Below, one piece after another: positions 7,699-15,765 of a stretch of DNA of 31,115 nucleotides (positions are counted from its first letter, which is position 1; each line of letters begins with the position of its first letter). Origin of the DNA: Prevotella sp. UBA7594. Lineage in GTDB: Bacteria; Bacteroidota; Bacteroidia; Bacteroidales; Bacteroidaceae. The stretch spans positions 9,695 to 40,809 of the forward strand of contig DLKG01000092.1 of NCBI GenBank assembly GCA_002490315.1, given 5' to 3'. The translations under genes were made by a program, and so were the position numbers. Below the pieces are notes generated by a model that worked only from the letters and a program-made list of their open reading frames with translations, did not search any database and had not been told where the DNA came from.

Positions 7699-7733
7699 GA
7701 GTATAATGCTGCACAAGAGTATAACGCTGCACA
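7699..7733 (+). repeat. tandem 17-base repeats in the leuS leader
   Basis: GAGTATAAyGCTGCACA occurs at 7699-7715 and 7717-7733 with one difference. Both copies fall between the -7 box and the leuS start codon, so they would be transcribed. Confidence 0.75.
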
Positions 7734-7761
7734 TAAAAAACAAGAAAACAAAATAACGACA

Positions 7762-10617
7762 ATGGAATACAATTTCAGAGAGATTGAAAAGAAATGGCAG
7801 AGCCAGTGGGTGAAGGACAAGACCTATCACACCACCGAAGACCCTGCAAAGAAGAAGTTCTACGTGCTCAACATGTTCCCCTATCCGTCGGGAGCGGGCC
7901 TGCACGTTGGCCATCCGCTCGGATATATAGCGTCAGACATCTACGCACGCTTCAAGCGCCTTGAGGGCTACAACGTCCTCAACCCTATGGGTTACGACGC
8001 CTACGGACTGCCTGCCGAGCAGTATGCCATACAGACCGGACAGCACCCGGAAGTGACTACCGTGGCAAACATCGCACGCTATCGCCAGCAGCTCGACAAC
8101 ATCGGCTTCTCCTTCGACTGGGACCGCGAGGTGCGCACGTGCGACCCGAAATACTACCATTGGACGCAATGGGCGTTTGAGAAGATGTTCTCCTCGTTCT
8201 TCTGCAACTCCTGCCAGAAGGCACAACCCATAGAGAAACTCGTCGAGCATTTCAACGAGAAGGGCACTGAGGGACTGAACGTTGCCGAAAGCGAGCATCT
8301 GGAGTTCACAGCCGACGAATGGCGCGCCATGAGCGACGTGGAGAAGCAGAAGACGCTCATGAACTACCGCATCGCTTACCTCGGCGAGACAATGGTCAAC
8401 TGGTGTCCGGGGCTGGGCACGGTGCTTGCCAACGACGAGGTGGTGAACGGCGTGAGCGAGCGCGGCGGCTACCCCGTAGTGCAGAAGAAGATGCAGCAGT
8501 GGTGTCTGCGCACAAGTGCCTACTCGCAGCGACTGCTCGACGGACTGGAGACCGTCGACTGGAGCGACTCCATCAAGGAGACGCAGAAGAACTGGATTGG
8601 TCGCTCCGAGGGTACGGAGATGCAGTTCAAGGTGGCTGGTCAGGACTTCGACTTCACCATCTTCACCACTCGTGCCGACACCATCTTCGGCGTCACATTC
8701 ATGGTGCTCGCACCTGAAAGCGAACTCGTGGAGAAGCTCACCACAGCAGAGCAGAAGCCTGCCGTGGAGGAATACCTCGCCTACGTGAAGAAGCGCACGG
8801 AGCTCGACCGCATGGCCAACCACACCGTGACGGGCGTGTTCTCCGGCTCCTATGCCGTCAATCCGTTTACTGGAGAGAACATTCCTATCTGGATTTCAGA
8901 ATACGTGCTCGCAGGCTACGGCACGGGCGCCATCATGGCAGTGCCTGCCCACGACTCGCGCGACTACGCTTTCGCCAAGCACTTCAACCTTCCCATCATA
9001 CCGCTCATCGAGGGCGCTGACGTCTCGGAGCAGAGCTTCGACGCCAAGGAGGGCACCGTGCAGAACTCACCGATGGAGGGCAAGCAGACCCTCGACGGAT
9101 TCTCTCTCAATGGTTTGAGCGTGAAGGAAGCCATCGCCAAGACGAAGAAGTTCGTGACGGAGAAGGGTATGGGACGCGTGAAGGTCAACTATCGCCTGCG
9201 CGACGCCATCTTCTCACGCCAGCGCTACTGGGGCGAGCCGTTCCCTGTCTACTACAAGGACGGAATGCCACAGATGGTGCCGGAAGACTGCCTGCCGCTT
9301 GAACTTCCCGAGATTGAGACCTATAAGCCGACAGAAAGCGGCGAGCCGCCATTGGGACGCGCAAAGAAATGGGCATGGGACGCAGAGAAGCGCGAGGTGG
9401 TAGACAAGAGTCTCGTCGACAACCAGACGGTCTTCCCGCTTGAGCTCAACACTATGCCGGGCTTCGCAGGCTCCTCAGCCTACTATCTGCGCTACATGGA
9501 CCCGCACGACGACAAGCAACTCGTGTCGAAGGAGGCCGACGAGTACTGGCAGAACGTGGACCTCTACGTAGGAGGCTGCGAGCACGCCACCGGCCACCTC
9601 ATCTACTCGCGCTTCTGGAACAAGTTCCTCTTCGACCTCGGCGTGAGCTGCAAGGAAGAGCCGTTCCAGAAACTCGTCAACCAGGGCATGATTCAGGGAC
9701 GCTCCAACTTCGTCTACCGCATCAACAGCGACGACCACTCGAAGGCTCCCGTCTTCGTCAGCGCCGGTCTGAAGAAGCAGTATGACGTGACGCCCATACA
9801 CGTCGACGTGAACATCGTCAGCGCCGACGTGCTCGACATCGAGGCGTTCAAGAAGTGGCGCCCGGAATACGAGAACGCTGAGTTCATCCTTGAAGACGGC
9901 AAGTACGTCTGCGGCTGGGCTGTTGAGAAGATGTCGAAGTCGATGTTCAACGTTGTCAACCCCGACATGATCGTCGAGAAGTACGGTGCCGACACGCTCC
10001 GTCTCTACGAGATGTTCCTCGGCCCGGTGGAGGCAAGCAAGCCTTGGGACACCAACGGCATCGACGGCTGCTTCCGCTTCCTGAAGAAATTCTGGGCTCT
10101 GTTCTACGAGAACCGCTCCGGCGAGTTCCTCCCCTCCGACGTCGCTCCGTCGGCTGAGAACCTCAAGACGCTCCATAAGCTCATCAAGAAGGTGACGGAG
10201 GACATCGAGCACTTCTCCTACAACACCAGCGTCTCGGCATTCATGATTGCCGTGGGCGAACTGGCGCAGCAGAAATGCCGCTCAAAGGCAGTGCTGGAGC
10301 AGCTCGTTGTGCTCATCGCACCGTTCGCGCCCCACATCGCCGAGGAACTCTGGCACACGCTCGGCAATGCCACTACCGTCTGCGACGCCCAGTGGCCGAA
10401 GTACGAGGAGAAGTATCTCGTGGAGAGCGAGATGCAGCTCACTATCTCATTCAACGGCAAGGCGCGCTTCCAGAAGAAGTTCCCTGCCGACGCCACCAAC
10501 GACGCCATACAGCAGGCTGTGCTCGCCGACGAGCAAAGCAAGAAGTACATCGGCGAGAAGAATGTCGTGAAGGTGATCGTCGTGCCGAAGAAGATCGTGA
10601 ACGTAGTAATAAAATAA
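7762..10617 (+). CDS. leuS: leucyl-tRNA synthetase (LeuRS)
   Basis: 951 residues. This class I enzyme charges tRNA-Leu in the cytoplasm. The HIGH signature reads HVGH (residues 48-51) and KMSKS is intact at 723-727. The CP1 editing domain shows [12 protein letters not shown] and the [18 protein letters not shown] segment [17 protein letters not shown]. The anticodon-binding helical domain and a C-terminal domain follow. It is longer than the ~860-residue E. coli protein, with an insert after residue 150 ([13 protein letters not shown] and following) and one before KMSKS, as I recall for Bacteroidota LeuRS. It leads a likely three-gene operon with the YitT protein and rdgB. Confidence 0.98.
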   Translation: MEYNFREIEKKWQSQWVKDKTYHTTEDPAKKKFYVLNMFPYPSGAGLHVGHPLGYIASDIYARFKRLEGYNVLNPMGYDAYGLPAEQYAIQTGQHPEVTTVANIARYRQQLDNIGFSFDWDREVRTCDPKYYHWTQWAFEKMFSSFFCNSCQKAQPIEKLVEHFNEKGTEGLNVAESEHLEFTADEWRAMSDVEKQKTLMNYRIAYLGETMVNWCPGLGTVLANDEVVNGVSERGGYPVVQKKMQQWCLRTSAYSQRLLDGLETVDWSDSIKETQKNWIGRSEGTEMQFKVAGQDFDFTIFTTRADTIFGVTFMVLAPESELVEKLTTAEQKPAVEEYLAYVKKRTELDRMANHTVTGVFSGSYAVNPFTGENIPIWISEYVLAGYGTGAIMAVPAHDSRDYAFAKHFNLPIIPLIEGADVSEQSFDAKEGTVQNSPMEGKQTLDGFSLNGLSVKEAIAKTKKFVTEKGMGRVKVNYRLRDAIFSRQRYWGEPFPVYYKDGMPQMVPEDCLPLELPEIETYKPTESGEPPLGRAKKWAWDAEKREVVDKSLVDNQTVFPLELNTMPGFAGSSAYYLRYMDPHDDKQLVSKEADEYWQNVDLYVGGCEHATGHLIYSRFWNKFLFDLGVSCKEEPFQKLVNQGMIQGRSNFVYRINSDDHSKAPVFVSAGLKKQYDVTPIHVDVNIVSADVLDIEAFKKWRPEYENAEFILEDGKYVCGWAVEKMSKSMFNVVNPDMIVEKYGADTLRLYEMFLGPVEASKPWDTNGIDGCFRFLKKFWALFYENRSGEFLPSDVAPSAENLKTLHKLIKKVTEDIEHFSYNTSVSAFMIAVGELAQQKCRSKAVLEQLVVLIAPFAPHIAEELWHTLGNATTVCDAQWPKYEEKYLVESEMQLTISFNGKARFQKKFPADATNDAIQQAVLADEQSKKYIGEKNVVKVIVVPKKIVNVVIK

Positions 10618-10642
10618 CAACCACCAAAACCACTGATAATCC

Positions 10643-11620
10643 ATGACCATCAATCATCAACTAATATGGACCGAGGCGAAGGACTACATCTTCATCACCC
10701 TCGGTATGCTGCTCTACACGTTCGGCTTCACGGTGTTTCTGATGCCCTACGAGATAGTGACGGGCGGAGTGACGGGTATCTCGGCTATAGTCTTCTATGC
10801 GACTAAGGTTCCCATCAACTACACCTACTTCATCATCAACGCCTCGCTGCTTGCAGTGGCGCTGAAGGTGCTGGGGTTCAAGTTCATGGTGAAAACCATC
10901 TACGCCATTCTCATCCTCGACATTTTCCTATGGGCAGCCCTGAAGTTGATGACCGGTCCTGACGGCAATCTCATACAGGTGCTCGGGCCGGGGCAGGAGT
11001 TCATGTCGCTCATCATCGGCTGCATGATAACCGGCACGTCGCTCGCCATCGTCTTCCTCAACAACGGCTCGACGGGCGGCACCGACATCATCGCTGCCGT
11101 GGTGAACAAATACCACGACTTCTCGCTCGGCACCGTGCTCATCATGGTGGACCTCTGCATCATCGGCTCCTGCCTCTTCATCCCGCAGTTTGGCGACGAG
11201 CTGCAGCGCTGCCACAAGGTGGTGTTCGGTCTGTGCACGATGGCCATCGAGTGCTTCATGCTCGACTACGTGATGAACGCTCGCCGCGAGTCGGTGCAGT
11301 TCATGATTTTCTCCCACAAATATGAGGAGATAGCACGCGCCATAACGAAGAAGACCGACCACACGCTGACCATTCTCGACGGCCACGGCTGGTACTCTGG
11401 AAAGGAGATGAAGGTGATTTGTCTGCTTGCGAAGAAGCGCGAGTCGGTGCTCATCTTCCGTCTGATAAAGATGATCGACCCGCGTGCCTTCGTCTCGCAG
11501 AGCAGCGTCATCGGCGTGTACGGCGAGGGATTCGACCAGATAAAGGTGAAGGTGAAAAAAGAAAAGGAAAAGGAAGAAAATGAAAATAGTATTCGCAACC
11601 AACAACTCCCACAAGCTTGA
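10643..11620 (+). CDS. YitT family membrane protein with DUF2179 domain
   Basis: 325 residues. Several membrane helices carry the family pattern, including [15 protein letters not shown] and [17 protein letters not shown]. From about residue 215 there is a cytosolic DUF2179 domain ([15 protein letters not shown] ... [14 protein letters not shown]). The family's function is not established. It starts 25 bases after leuS, and its 3' end overlaps rdgB by 41 bases in another frame. The last ~20 residues are highly charged ([11 protein letters not shown]) and encode the A/G-rich stretch serving as the rdgB ribosome-binding region. Confidence 0.92.
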   Translation: MTINHQLIWTEAKDYIFITLGMLLYTFGFTVFLMPYEIVTGGVTGISAIVFYATKVPINYTYFIINASLLAVALKVLGFKFMVKTIYAILILDIFLWAALKLMTGPDGNLIQVLGPGQEFMSLIIGCMITGTSLAIVFLNNGSTGGTDIIAAVVNKYHDFSLGTVLIMVDLCIIGSCLFIPQFGDELQRCHKVVFGLCTMAIECFMLDYVMNARRESVQFMIFSHKYEEIARAITKKTDHTLTILDGHGWYSGKEMKVICLLAKKRESVLIFRLIKMIDPRAFVSQSSVIGVYGEGFDQIKVKVKKEKEKEENENSIRNQQLPQA

Positions 11621-12161
11621 CGAGATACGCTCCATTCTCGGTGCGCGTTTCGAGGTGCTGTCGCTGAGCGACATCGGCTGCCATGCCGACATCCCCGAGA
11701 CAGCCAACACGCTTGAGGGCAACGCCATACTGAAGGCACGCTACATCGTAGACAACTTCGGCTACGACTGCTTCGCCGACGACACGGGGCTTGAGGTGGC
11801 AGCTCTCGGCGGTGAGCCGGGCGTCCACTCGGCACGCTACGCCGAGGGCACCGACCACGACTCGGAGGCCAACATGCAGAAGCTCCTACGCCGTCTCGAC
11901 GGCAAGGACGACCGCCGTGCACAGTTTCGCACGGTCATCGCTCTCGCCCGCAAGGAGGACATCGCCGACTATACGCTCTTCGAGGGCGTCGTGCGTGGCT
12001 CCATCGCCACGGAGAAGCACGGCACGGAGGGCTTCGGCTACGACCCCATCTTCATCCCCGAAGGCTACGGGGAGTCGTTTGCACAGCTCGGCATGGACGT
12101 GAAGAACGGCATCTCCCACCGCGCACGCGCCGTGGAGAAACTCGCGAAATATCTTGGATAA
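11580..12161 (+). CDS. rdgB: XTP/dITP diphosphatase (Ham1/RdgB)
   Basis: 193 residues, the normal family length. It hydrolyses non-canonical purine nucleotides (XTP, ITP, dITP) to monophosphates, keeping them out of DNA and RNA. Motifs: [14 protein letters not shown] at the N-terminus, ADDTGLEV with the catalytic/metal acidic residues, [23 protein letters not shown] and the terminal SHRARA. The ATG follows an AGGAAAAGGAAGAAA tract inside the end of the upstream gene, supporting translational coupling. It ends at a strong terminator. Confidence 0.97.
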   Translation: MKIVFATNNSHKLDEIRSILGARFEVLSLSDIGCHADIPETANTLEGNAILKARYIVDNFGYDCFADDTGLEVAALGGEPGVHSARYAEGTDHDSEANMQKLLRRLDGKDDRRAQFRTVIALARKEDIADYTLFEGVVRGSIATEKHGTEGFGYDPIFIPEGYGESFAQLGMDVKNGISHRARAVEKLAKYLG

Positions 12162-12205
12162 ACATATAGCGGCGGACTTTCGTCCGCCGCTATATGTTTT
12201 TTTTT
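12161..12205. terminator. terminator between rdgB and the convergent desulfidase gene
   Basis: A perfect 17-base stem (12161-12177 with 12182-12198, GC-rich core GCGGCGGAC) with the loop TTTC is followed by nine T's on the plus strand. It begins in the rdgB stop codon, and the T-run reaches the stop codon of the minus-strand gene. It clearly serves rdgB. For the minus strand the stem also lies just past the stop codon, but the downstream T's are few. Confidence 0.92.
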
Positions 12206-13493
12206 AGCACCCTTTGTGCGTCATGATGTCGAGCACCATTTCGTCGGTGCGGTTCATTGCCTCGGCACCGATGCTCGTTAGATTGCGTATGGAGCGGTCA
12301 ACATCGTTGTCGATGATGCCCTCCACGGAGCTTACACACTTGCCCTCCATTGAGAGCAGCGCGGAAAGCAGCGCAGTCGACACGCCCGACGATATTTTCA
12401 GCGCACACGACGGCTTTGCCCCGTCGCATATCATTCCCGTAATGTTGGCAATCATGTTCTTCACAGCTGAACAGATGCGCTGGTAGTCGCCGCCCATGAG
12501 ATAGGTGATGCCGCAGCTGGAGCCGATGCTCGCCACGACACATCCGCAGAGGGCGGAGAGCTTGCCGAGGTTCTGCTTGATGTAGATGGCTGTGAGGTGG
12601 CTGAGGGTGAGGGCGCGTATGAGCTCCTCCTCCGTGTTCTCGTTCTCCTCGGCGTAGACGGCGACGGGGTTGGTGGCGCAGATGCCCTGATTGCCCGAGC
12701 CAGAATTGCTCATGACGGGAATCATTGCGCCGCCCATACGGGCGTCGGTGGCGAGGGCGGTCTTCGAGATGATGTGGGAGAAGATGGAGTTGCCGAAGAT
12801 GCCGTGGCTCAGCGGGCGGTCGATGGTCTTGCCGAGACAGTGGCCGTAGTTGCCCTTCTTCGACTCCTCGGCAGCACGCAGGTTGTAGTCGCGCGTCTTG
12901 AGGATGAAGCAAATCTCGTCGACGGGCGTCGTCATGGCGAAGTCGTAGACGAGGCGCATGCTGAGACGTATGTCCTCGTCGGCAGCTTCAGCGCCGGAGG
13001 GCTTGCGGGCGTCGAGAAGAACGGTGCCGTCTTTCTCGGCGTAGACGAAATTGGTGTGGGCGTGGGCGATGACGGCAGTGGCCTCGTGTCCGCCTGCCTC
13101 GCACGTTATCTCTACATAGAGTTTCTCCTTTATTCCTTCCTTCAGCTTTATGTCGATGTGGTCGGCGGCGATGTACTGCTTGCCATCCTCCAGCGTCTTT
13201 GGCGTGAGGTCTTTGATTACCTCCAGTCCATACTCCGACTTGCCCACAATCGCGCCCAGCGCGATGGCTATCGGCAGACCAATCATTCTCGTGCCGGGAA
13301 TGCCGACGCCCATGGCGTTTTTGAGGATGTTGGCAGAGAGCTGCGCTTTTATTCTTTCCGGACGGCAGCCGAGAAGCTCCGTGGCACGCGCCACGCAGAG
13401 GGCGACACACATTGGCTCTGTGCAGCCGACGGCTGGCACCACCTCACGATTGATGAGGTCGATTATCTGTTTGCGTATGTTGTTGTCAAGCAT
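12204..13493 (-). CDS. L-cysteine desulfidase / UPF0597 (serine dehydratase alpha-like) iron-sulfur enzyme
   Basis: 429 residues. The family includes E. coli CyuA (YhaM) and archaeal cysteine desulfidase, which break cysteine into pyruvate, ammonia and sulfide using a [4Fe-4S] cluster. Signature VVPAVGCTEP (C24) begins the protein. SNSGSGNQG lies at 262-270. Candidate cluster cysteines C327 (GSSCGITYLMGGD), C356 and C363 (MICDGAKPSC) are present. A soluble cytoplasmic protein is expected. The start MLDNNIRKQI fits the family. It has its own promoter at 13526-13533, which shares an upstream element with the GDENG gene's promoter. Substrate preference (cysteine or another amino acid) cannot be fixed from sequence. 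Confidence 0.9.
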   Translation of the reverse strand: MLDNNIRKQIIDLINREVVPAVGCTEPMCVALCVARATELLGCRPERIKAQLSANILKNAMGVGIPGTRMIGLPIAIALGAIVGKSEYGLEVIKDLTPKTLEDGKQYIAADHIDIKLKEGIKEKLYVEITCEAGGHEATAVIAHAHTNFVYAEKDGTVLLDARKPSGAEAADEDIRLSMRLVYDFAMTTPVDEICFILKTRDYNLRAAEESKKGNYGHCLGKTIDRPLSHGIFGNSIFSHIISKTALATDARMGGAMIPVMSNSGSGNQGICATNPVAVYAEENENTEEELIRALTLSHLTAIYIKQNLGKLSALCGCVVASIGSSCGITYLMGGDYQRICSAVKNMIANITGMICDGAKPSCALKISSGVSTALLSALLSMEGKCVSSVEGIIDNDVDRSIRNLTSIGAEAMNRTDEMVLDIMTHKGC

Positions 13494-13525
13494 TACTGTG
13501 GTTCTTACATATTAAGTTTACTTTG

Positions 13526-13576
13526 CAAAAGTACTAAAAATCCACGAGTATAGGATGCTTTTGGGCATAGAAAAAA
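13526..13576 (-). promoter_or_regulatory. desulfidase promoter with upstream dyad, left copy of a shared element
   Basis: On the minus strand a -7 box TACTTTTG (13533-13526) lies 21 bases downstream of a block reading TTTTTTCTATGCCCAAAAGC (13576 downward). That block matches 15577-15598 at 21 of 22 positions. It holds an ATGC...GCAT dyad at about -33 to -45, a position that would suit an activator. Confidence 0.65.
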
Positions 13577-13581
13577 GAATA

Positions 13582-14253
13582 TTACAGCCAGTCGCCTAAG
13601 AAGGAAACGCCAATACCAGCATCGTTTCCGTTAGAAACCAACTCCTCGTCCTTTATTATTTGAATTGTATACATTCCAATACCTACGACAGGATATTCAT
13701 GTACTATATTTTGCCAATAGTCTTCAAATTTTTTATTCGGTCCTGTTTCTCTATGAAAGTCAAAAACAAATCTCCATTGTTGACTGCCAATGGTACAACT
13801 ATATTCATCTTTAGCAGATTCTATAAAGTATTCATACCTGGTCAATGTAGGCGCTGCGGTTGAAACCCATCTTCTTATTATGTAATTGGATTTTATGACG
13901 ACAGTATCAAGGCTGTTTTCCAAGGCATCCTTGTCAGTTTGACTGTCAACCAAGAAAGAAAGCAATTTTACCGGGATATGGAAACTAACTTCCTTGGCAT
14001 TGTGGTCACTGAACTCTGTGTATCCTACACCTAATGTATCATCTTTAAACTCCCCACTACCTATAGGATCTTTTCTTACGAGAAAACTTTCATATTTGCC
14101 AGCATGGCTGTCATACAACTCCGCAGAGTCTATTTTTTCAGGATACCCATAAGGAATATCTGTTGGTATGTAAGTTTGATGCCCTGGATTGTAGCAACCA
14201 ACTACAAGAGGAAGACACATTAGCATCACGATAATTCTTACACTAAATTTCAT
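13582..14253 (-). CDS. hypothetical lipoprotein
   Basis: 223 residues. A short hydrophobic leader ends in the lipobox LVVGC with C20, so a lipid-anchored envelope protein is predicted. The mature part is polar and strand-rich with no family I recognise. Notable segments are a STAAPTLTRYEYFIES stretch and the C-terminal GIGVSFLGDWL. It lies 103 bases downstream of the GDENG-repeat gene on the same strand and is probably co-transcribed. Both genes are visibly AT-richer than their neighbours, which hints at shared acquisition. No terminator is obvious between it and the desulfidase promoter. Confidence 0.75.
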   Translation of the reverse strand: MKFSVRIIVMLMCLPLVVGCYNPGHQTYIPTDIPYGYPEKIDSAELYDSHAGKYESFLVRKDPIGSGEFKDDTLGVGYTEFSDHNAKEVSFHIPVKLLSFLVDSQTDKDALENSLDTVVIKSNYIIRRWVSTAAPTLTRYEYFIESAKDEYSCTIGSQQWRFVFDFHRETGPNKKFEDYWQNIVHEYPVVGIGMYTIQIIKDEELVSNGNDAGIGVSFLGDWL

Positions 14254-14356
14254 ACGTAAATAATATTAATTATACATTATAGATATTTATTCGCAATCAA
14301 CTCATACAAACGGCGAAATAAACAATAACATTGCCTCTATCATCGTTAATATAAAG

Positions 14357-15463
14357 TCATTTAGCCTCAAAAACAACAGGTTTGTCTTTCTCTGCCACAA
14401 TATATCCTTGATGATATGTTGACAGCCCATTTTCGTCGCCAGTATGTGTTATGCCGATAATGACGAGTCCTGCCTTTGGTAATACCAATCTGCCAGAACT
14501 CTCACTTATAATGAGATCTGCTTCTGGATACGGTATAACCTTCGCATACTTGCCATTACATTTAACAACACCTGTCTGATAGCGTGTTTTTCCATTCTCG
14601 TCGCCTTTGTGTTGCCTGCCGGTAATAACACGAGACTCTTTATGTGGAGCGTCCGCGTTTATGGAAATAAAGAAATCAGCAGAGTCACTTTGACAGTGCC
14701 ATTCGCTCCATTGTAAGTCATCGATGGTTATCTCATAATTTCCAATAATCTTCCAATCAGCAGTAATTGGCATAAGATGAGAATATATGTATTGAGTTGT
14801 ACCATTTTCATCTCCGCAATGGAGTCTTCCTGTCATAACTGTATTTGAAGGGCACAAGAAAGACGACACACTTTCCTTCATAGAAGGACTTGCATGCTTT
14901 TCCCCTGGAATTATCATTGTTCCCGAAGGAGCATGGTCACCAGGTTTAAAAATGCATCTCGCTTCAGAAAAATAATAATATGTATTGCCATTCTCATCAC
15001 CAGCATGATGTCTTCCCGTCATAAAGCGATTGTCATCAGCCACCACCCAATTTGCCTTGGATTCCTTAACATTGCCAGTTGCTATACGATTGATTGCCGT
15101 AACTTCGTTCCCATTGAATTTTATTATGGCTGTAGCATACTTCGTATATCCACCCTCGTCTCCCTCATGCTGACGACCCACAATAAAACGATTCCCAGGT
15201 GCGTCAAATCCTGCACCCGAGGATTCCTTGAAGCTAGAACTCCACTGCACATTCTCAACTTTTACTTCTCCATGCACCTGCACGCCACCTTCATCGTATG
15301 CAGCTATTGTGCAGTATTCATACGCAGTCTTTCCATTCTCGTCGCCATAATGGTATCTTCCTGTCATAACTGTGTTCGAAGGACAAAGGAAATAGCTGTC
15401 TTTTTCCTTGAAGGTGCTTGTTCGCGTCCTTTGGTGTGGACGCAGATAAATCATTTTGTCCAT
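14357..15463 (-). CDS. six-repeat 'GDENG' protein of unknown function
   Basis: 368 residues from the ATG at 15463; a TTG three codons earlier is less likely. No signal peptide or membrane segment is visible. Six repeats centre on (T/V)GRxHxGDENGxTxY, with the GDE triplet at about residues 40, 101, 155, 217, 287 and 342. They form two homologous triplets: units 1 and 4 share FLCPSNTVMTGR, and units 2 and 5 share a (V/D)LQWS-like strand plus GRQHxGDE. Spacings are 61/54 and 70/55. Regular strand-rich blocks of ~60 residues with conserved acidic, histidine and arginine residues suggest a six-bladed propeller or paired trefoil-like lectin (inference only). I do not recognise a named family. It precedes a lipoprotein gene and has the shared dyad promoter. 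Confidence 0.8.
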   Translation of the reverse strand: MDKMIYLRPHQRTRTSTFKEKDSYFLCPSNTVMTGRYHYGDENGKTAYEYCTIAAYDEGGVQVHGEVKVENVQWSSSFKESSGAGFDAPGNRFIVGRQHEGDEGGYTKYATAIIKFNGNEVTAINRIATGNVKESKANWVVADDNRFMTGRHHAGDENGNTYYYFSEARCIFKPGDHAPSGTMIIPGEKHASPSMKESVSSFLCPSNTVMTGRLHCGDENGTTQYIYSHLMPITADWKIIGNYEITIDDLQWSEWHCQSDSADFFISINADAPHKESRVITGRQHKGDENGKTRYQTGVVKCNGKYAKVIPYPEADLIISESSGRLVLPKAGLVIIGITHTGDENGLSTYHQGYIVAEKDKPVVFEAK

Positions 15464-15547
15464 AAGATACAACGTCTTAAATTAATATTAAATCAATCCA
15501 CTCATTGGAAAAGAGCAAAAGAACTGACTATATATGTTTTGACTCCG

Positions 15548-15598
15548 CAAATATAATAAAAACGACCGAATGTTGTATGCTTTGGGGCATAGAAAAAA
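15548..15598 (-). promoter_or_regulatory. GDENG-gene promoter with upstream dyad, right copy of the shared element
   Basis: Minus-strand -7 box TATATTTG (15555-15548) lies at the same distance from CTATGCCCCAAAGCAT as in the desulfidase promoter. Here the dyad TATGC...GCATA is perfect. The region 15473-15765 holds no gene. It contains this promoter, two small alternative hairpins at 15630-15655 and the dsbD terminator. Confidence 0.65.
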
Positions 15599-15666
15599 AG
15601 GTGTGTGCTTCCTTTCTCATTGCTATGTTTCTAAAGTGGCGCTTTAGAAAAGCGCATCCAATATAA

Positions 15667-15730
15667 AACGTCAATAGAGGCAACAGTGACAACTTGAAAA
15701 GCCGTTGTCTCTATTGCCTCTATTGACGTT
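15667..15730 (-). terminator. probable dsbD terminator hairpin
   Basis: Arms 15667-15683 and 15714-15730 pair perfectly over 17 bases (AACGTCAATAGAGGCAA). A further GACAA/TTGTC pairing lies inside. On the minus strand a TTTTATATT tail follows the stem, 36 bases past the dsbD stop. Confidence 0.75.
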
Positions 15731-15765
15731 ATCTTATTTATTATCAGATGGTTTACGCGTCTTTT

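Noticed and set aside
7550-7756. 68-residue open frame before leuS
   Set aside because: Its sequence comes from the terminator and the AT-rich direct repeats, and it crosses the leuS promoter.
14894-15556. 220-residue plus-strand frame opposite the GDENG gene
   Set aside because: The minus-strand frame has six clear internal protein repeats; the opposite frame shows none and crosses the minus-strand promoter.
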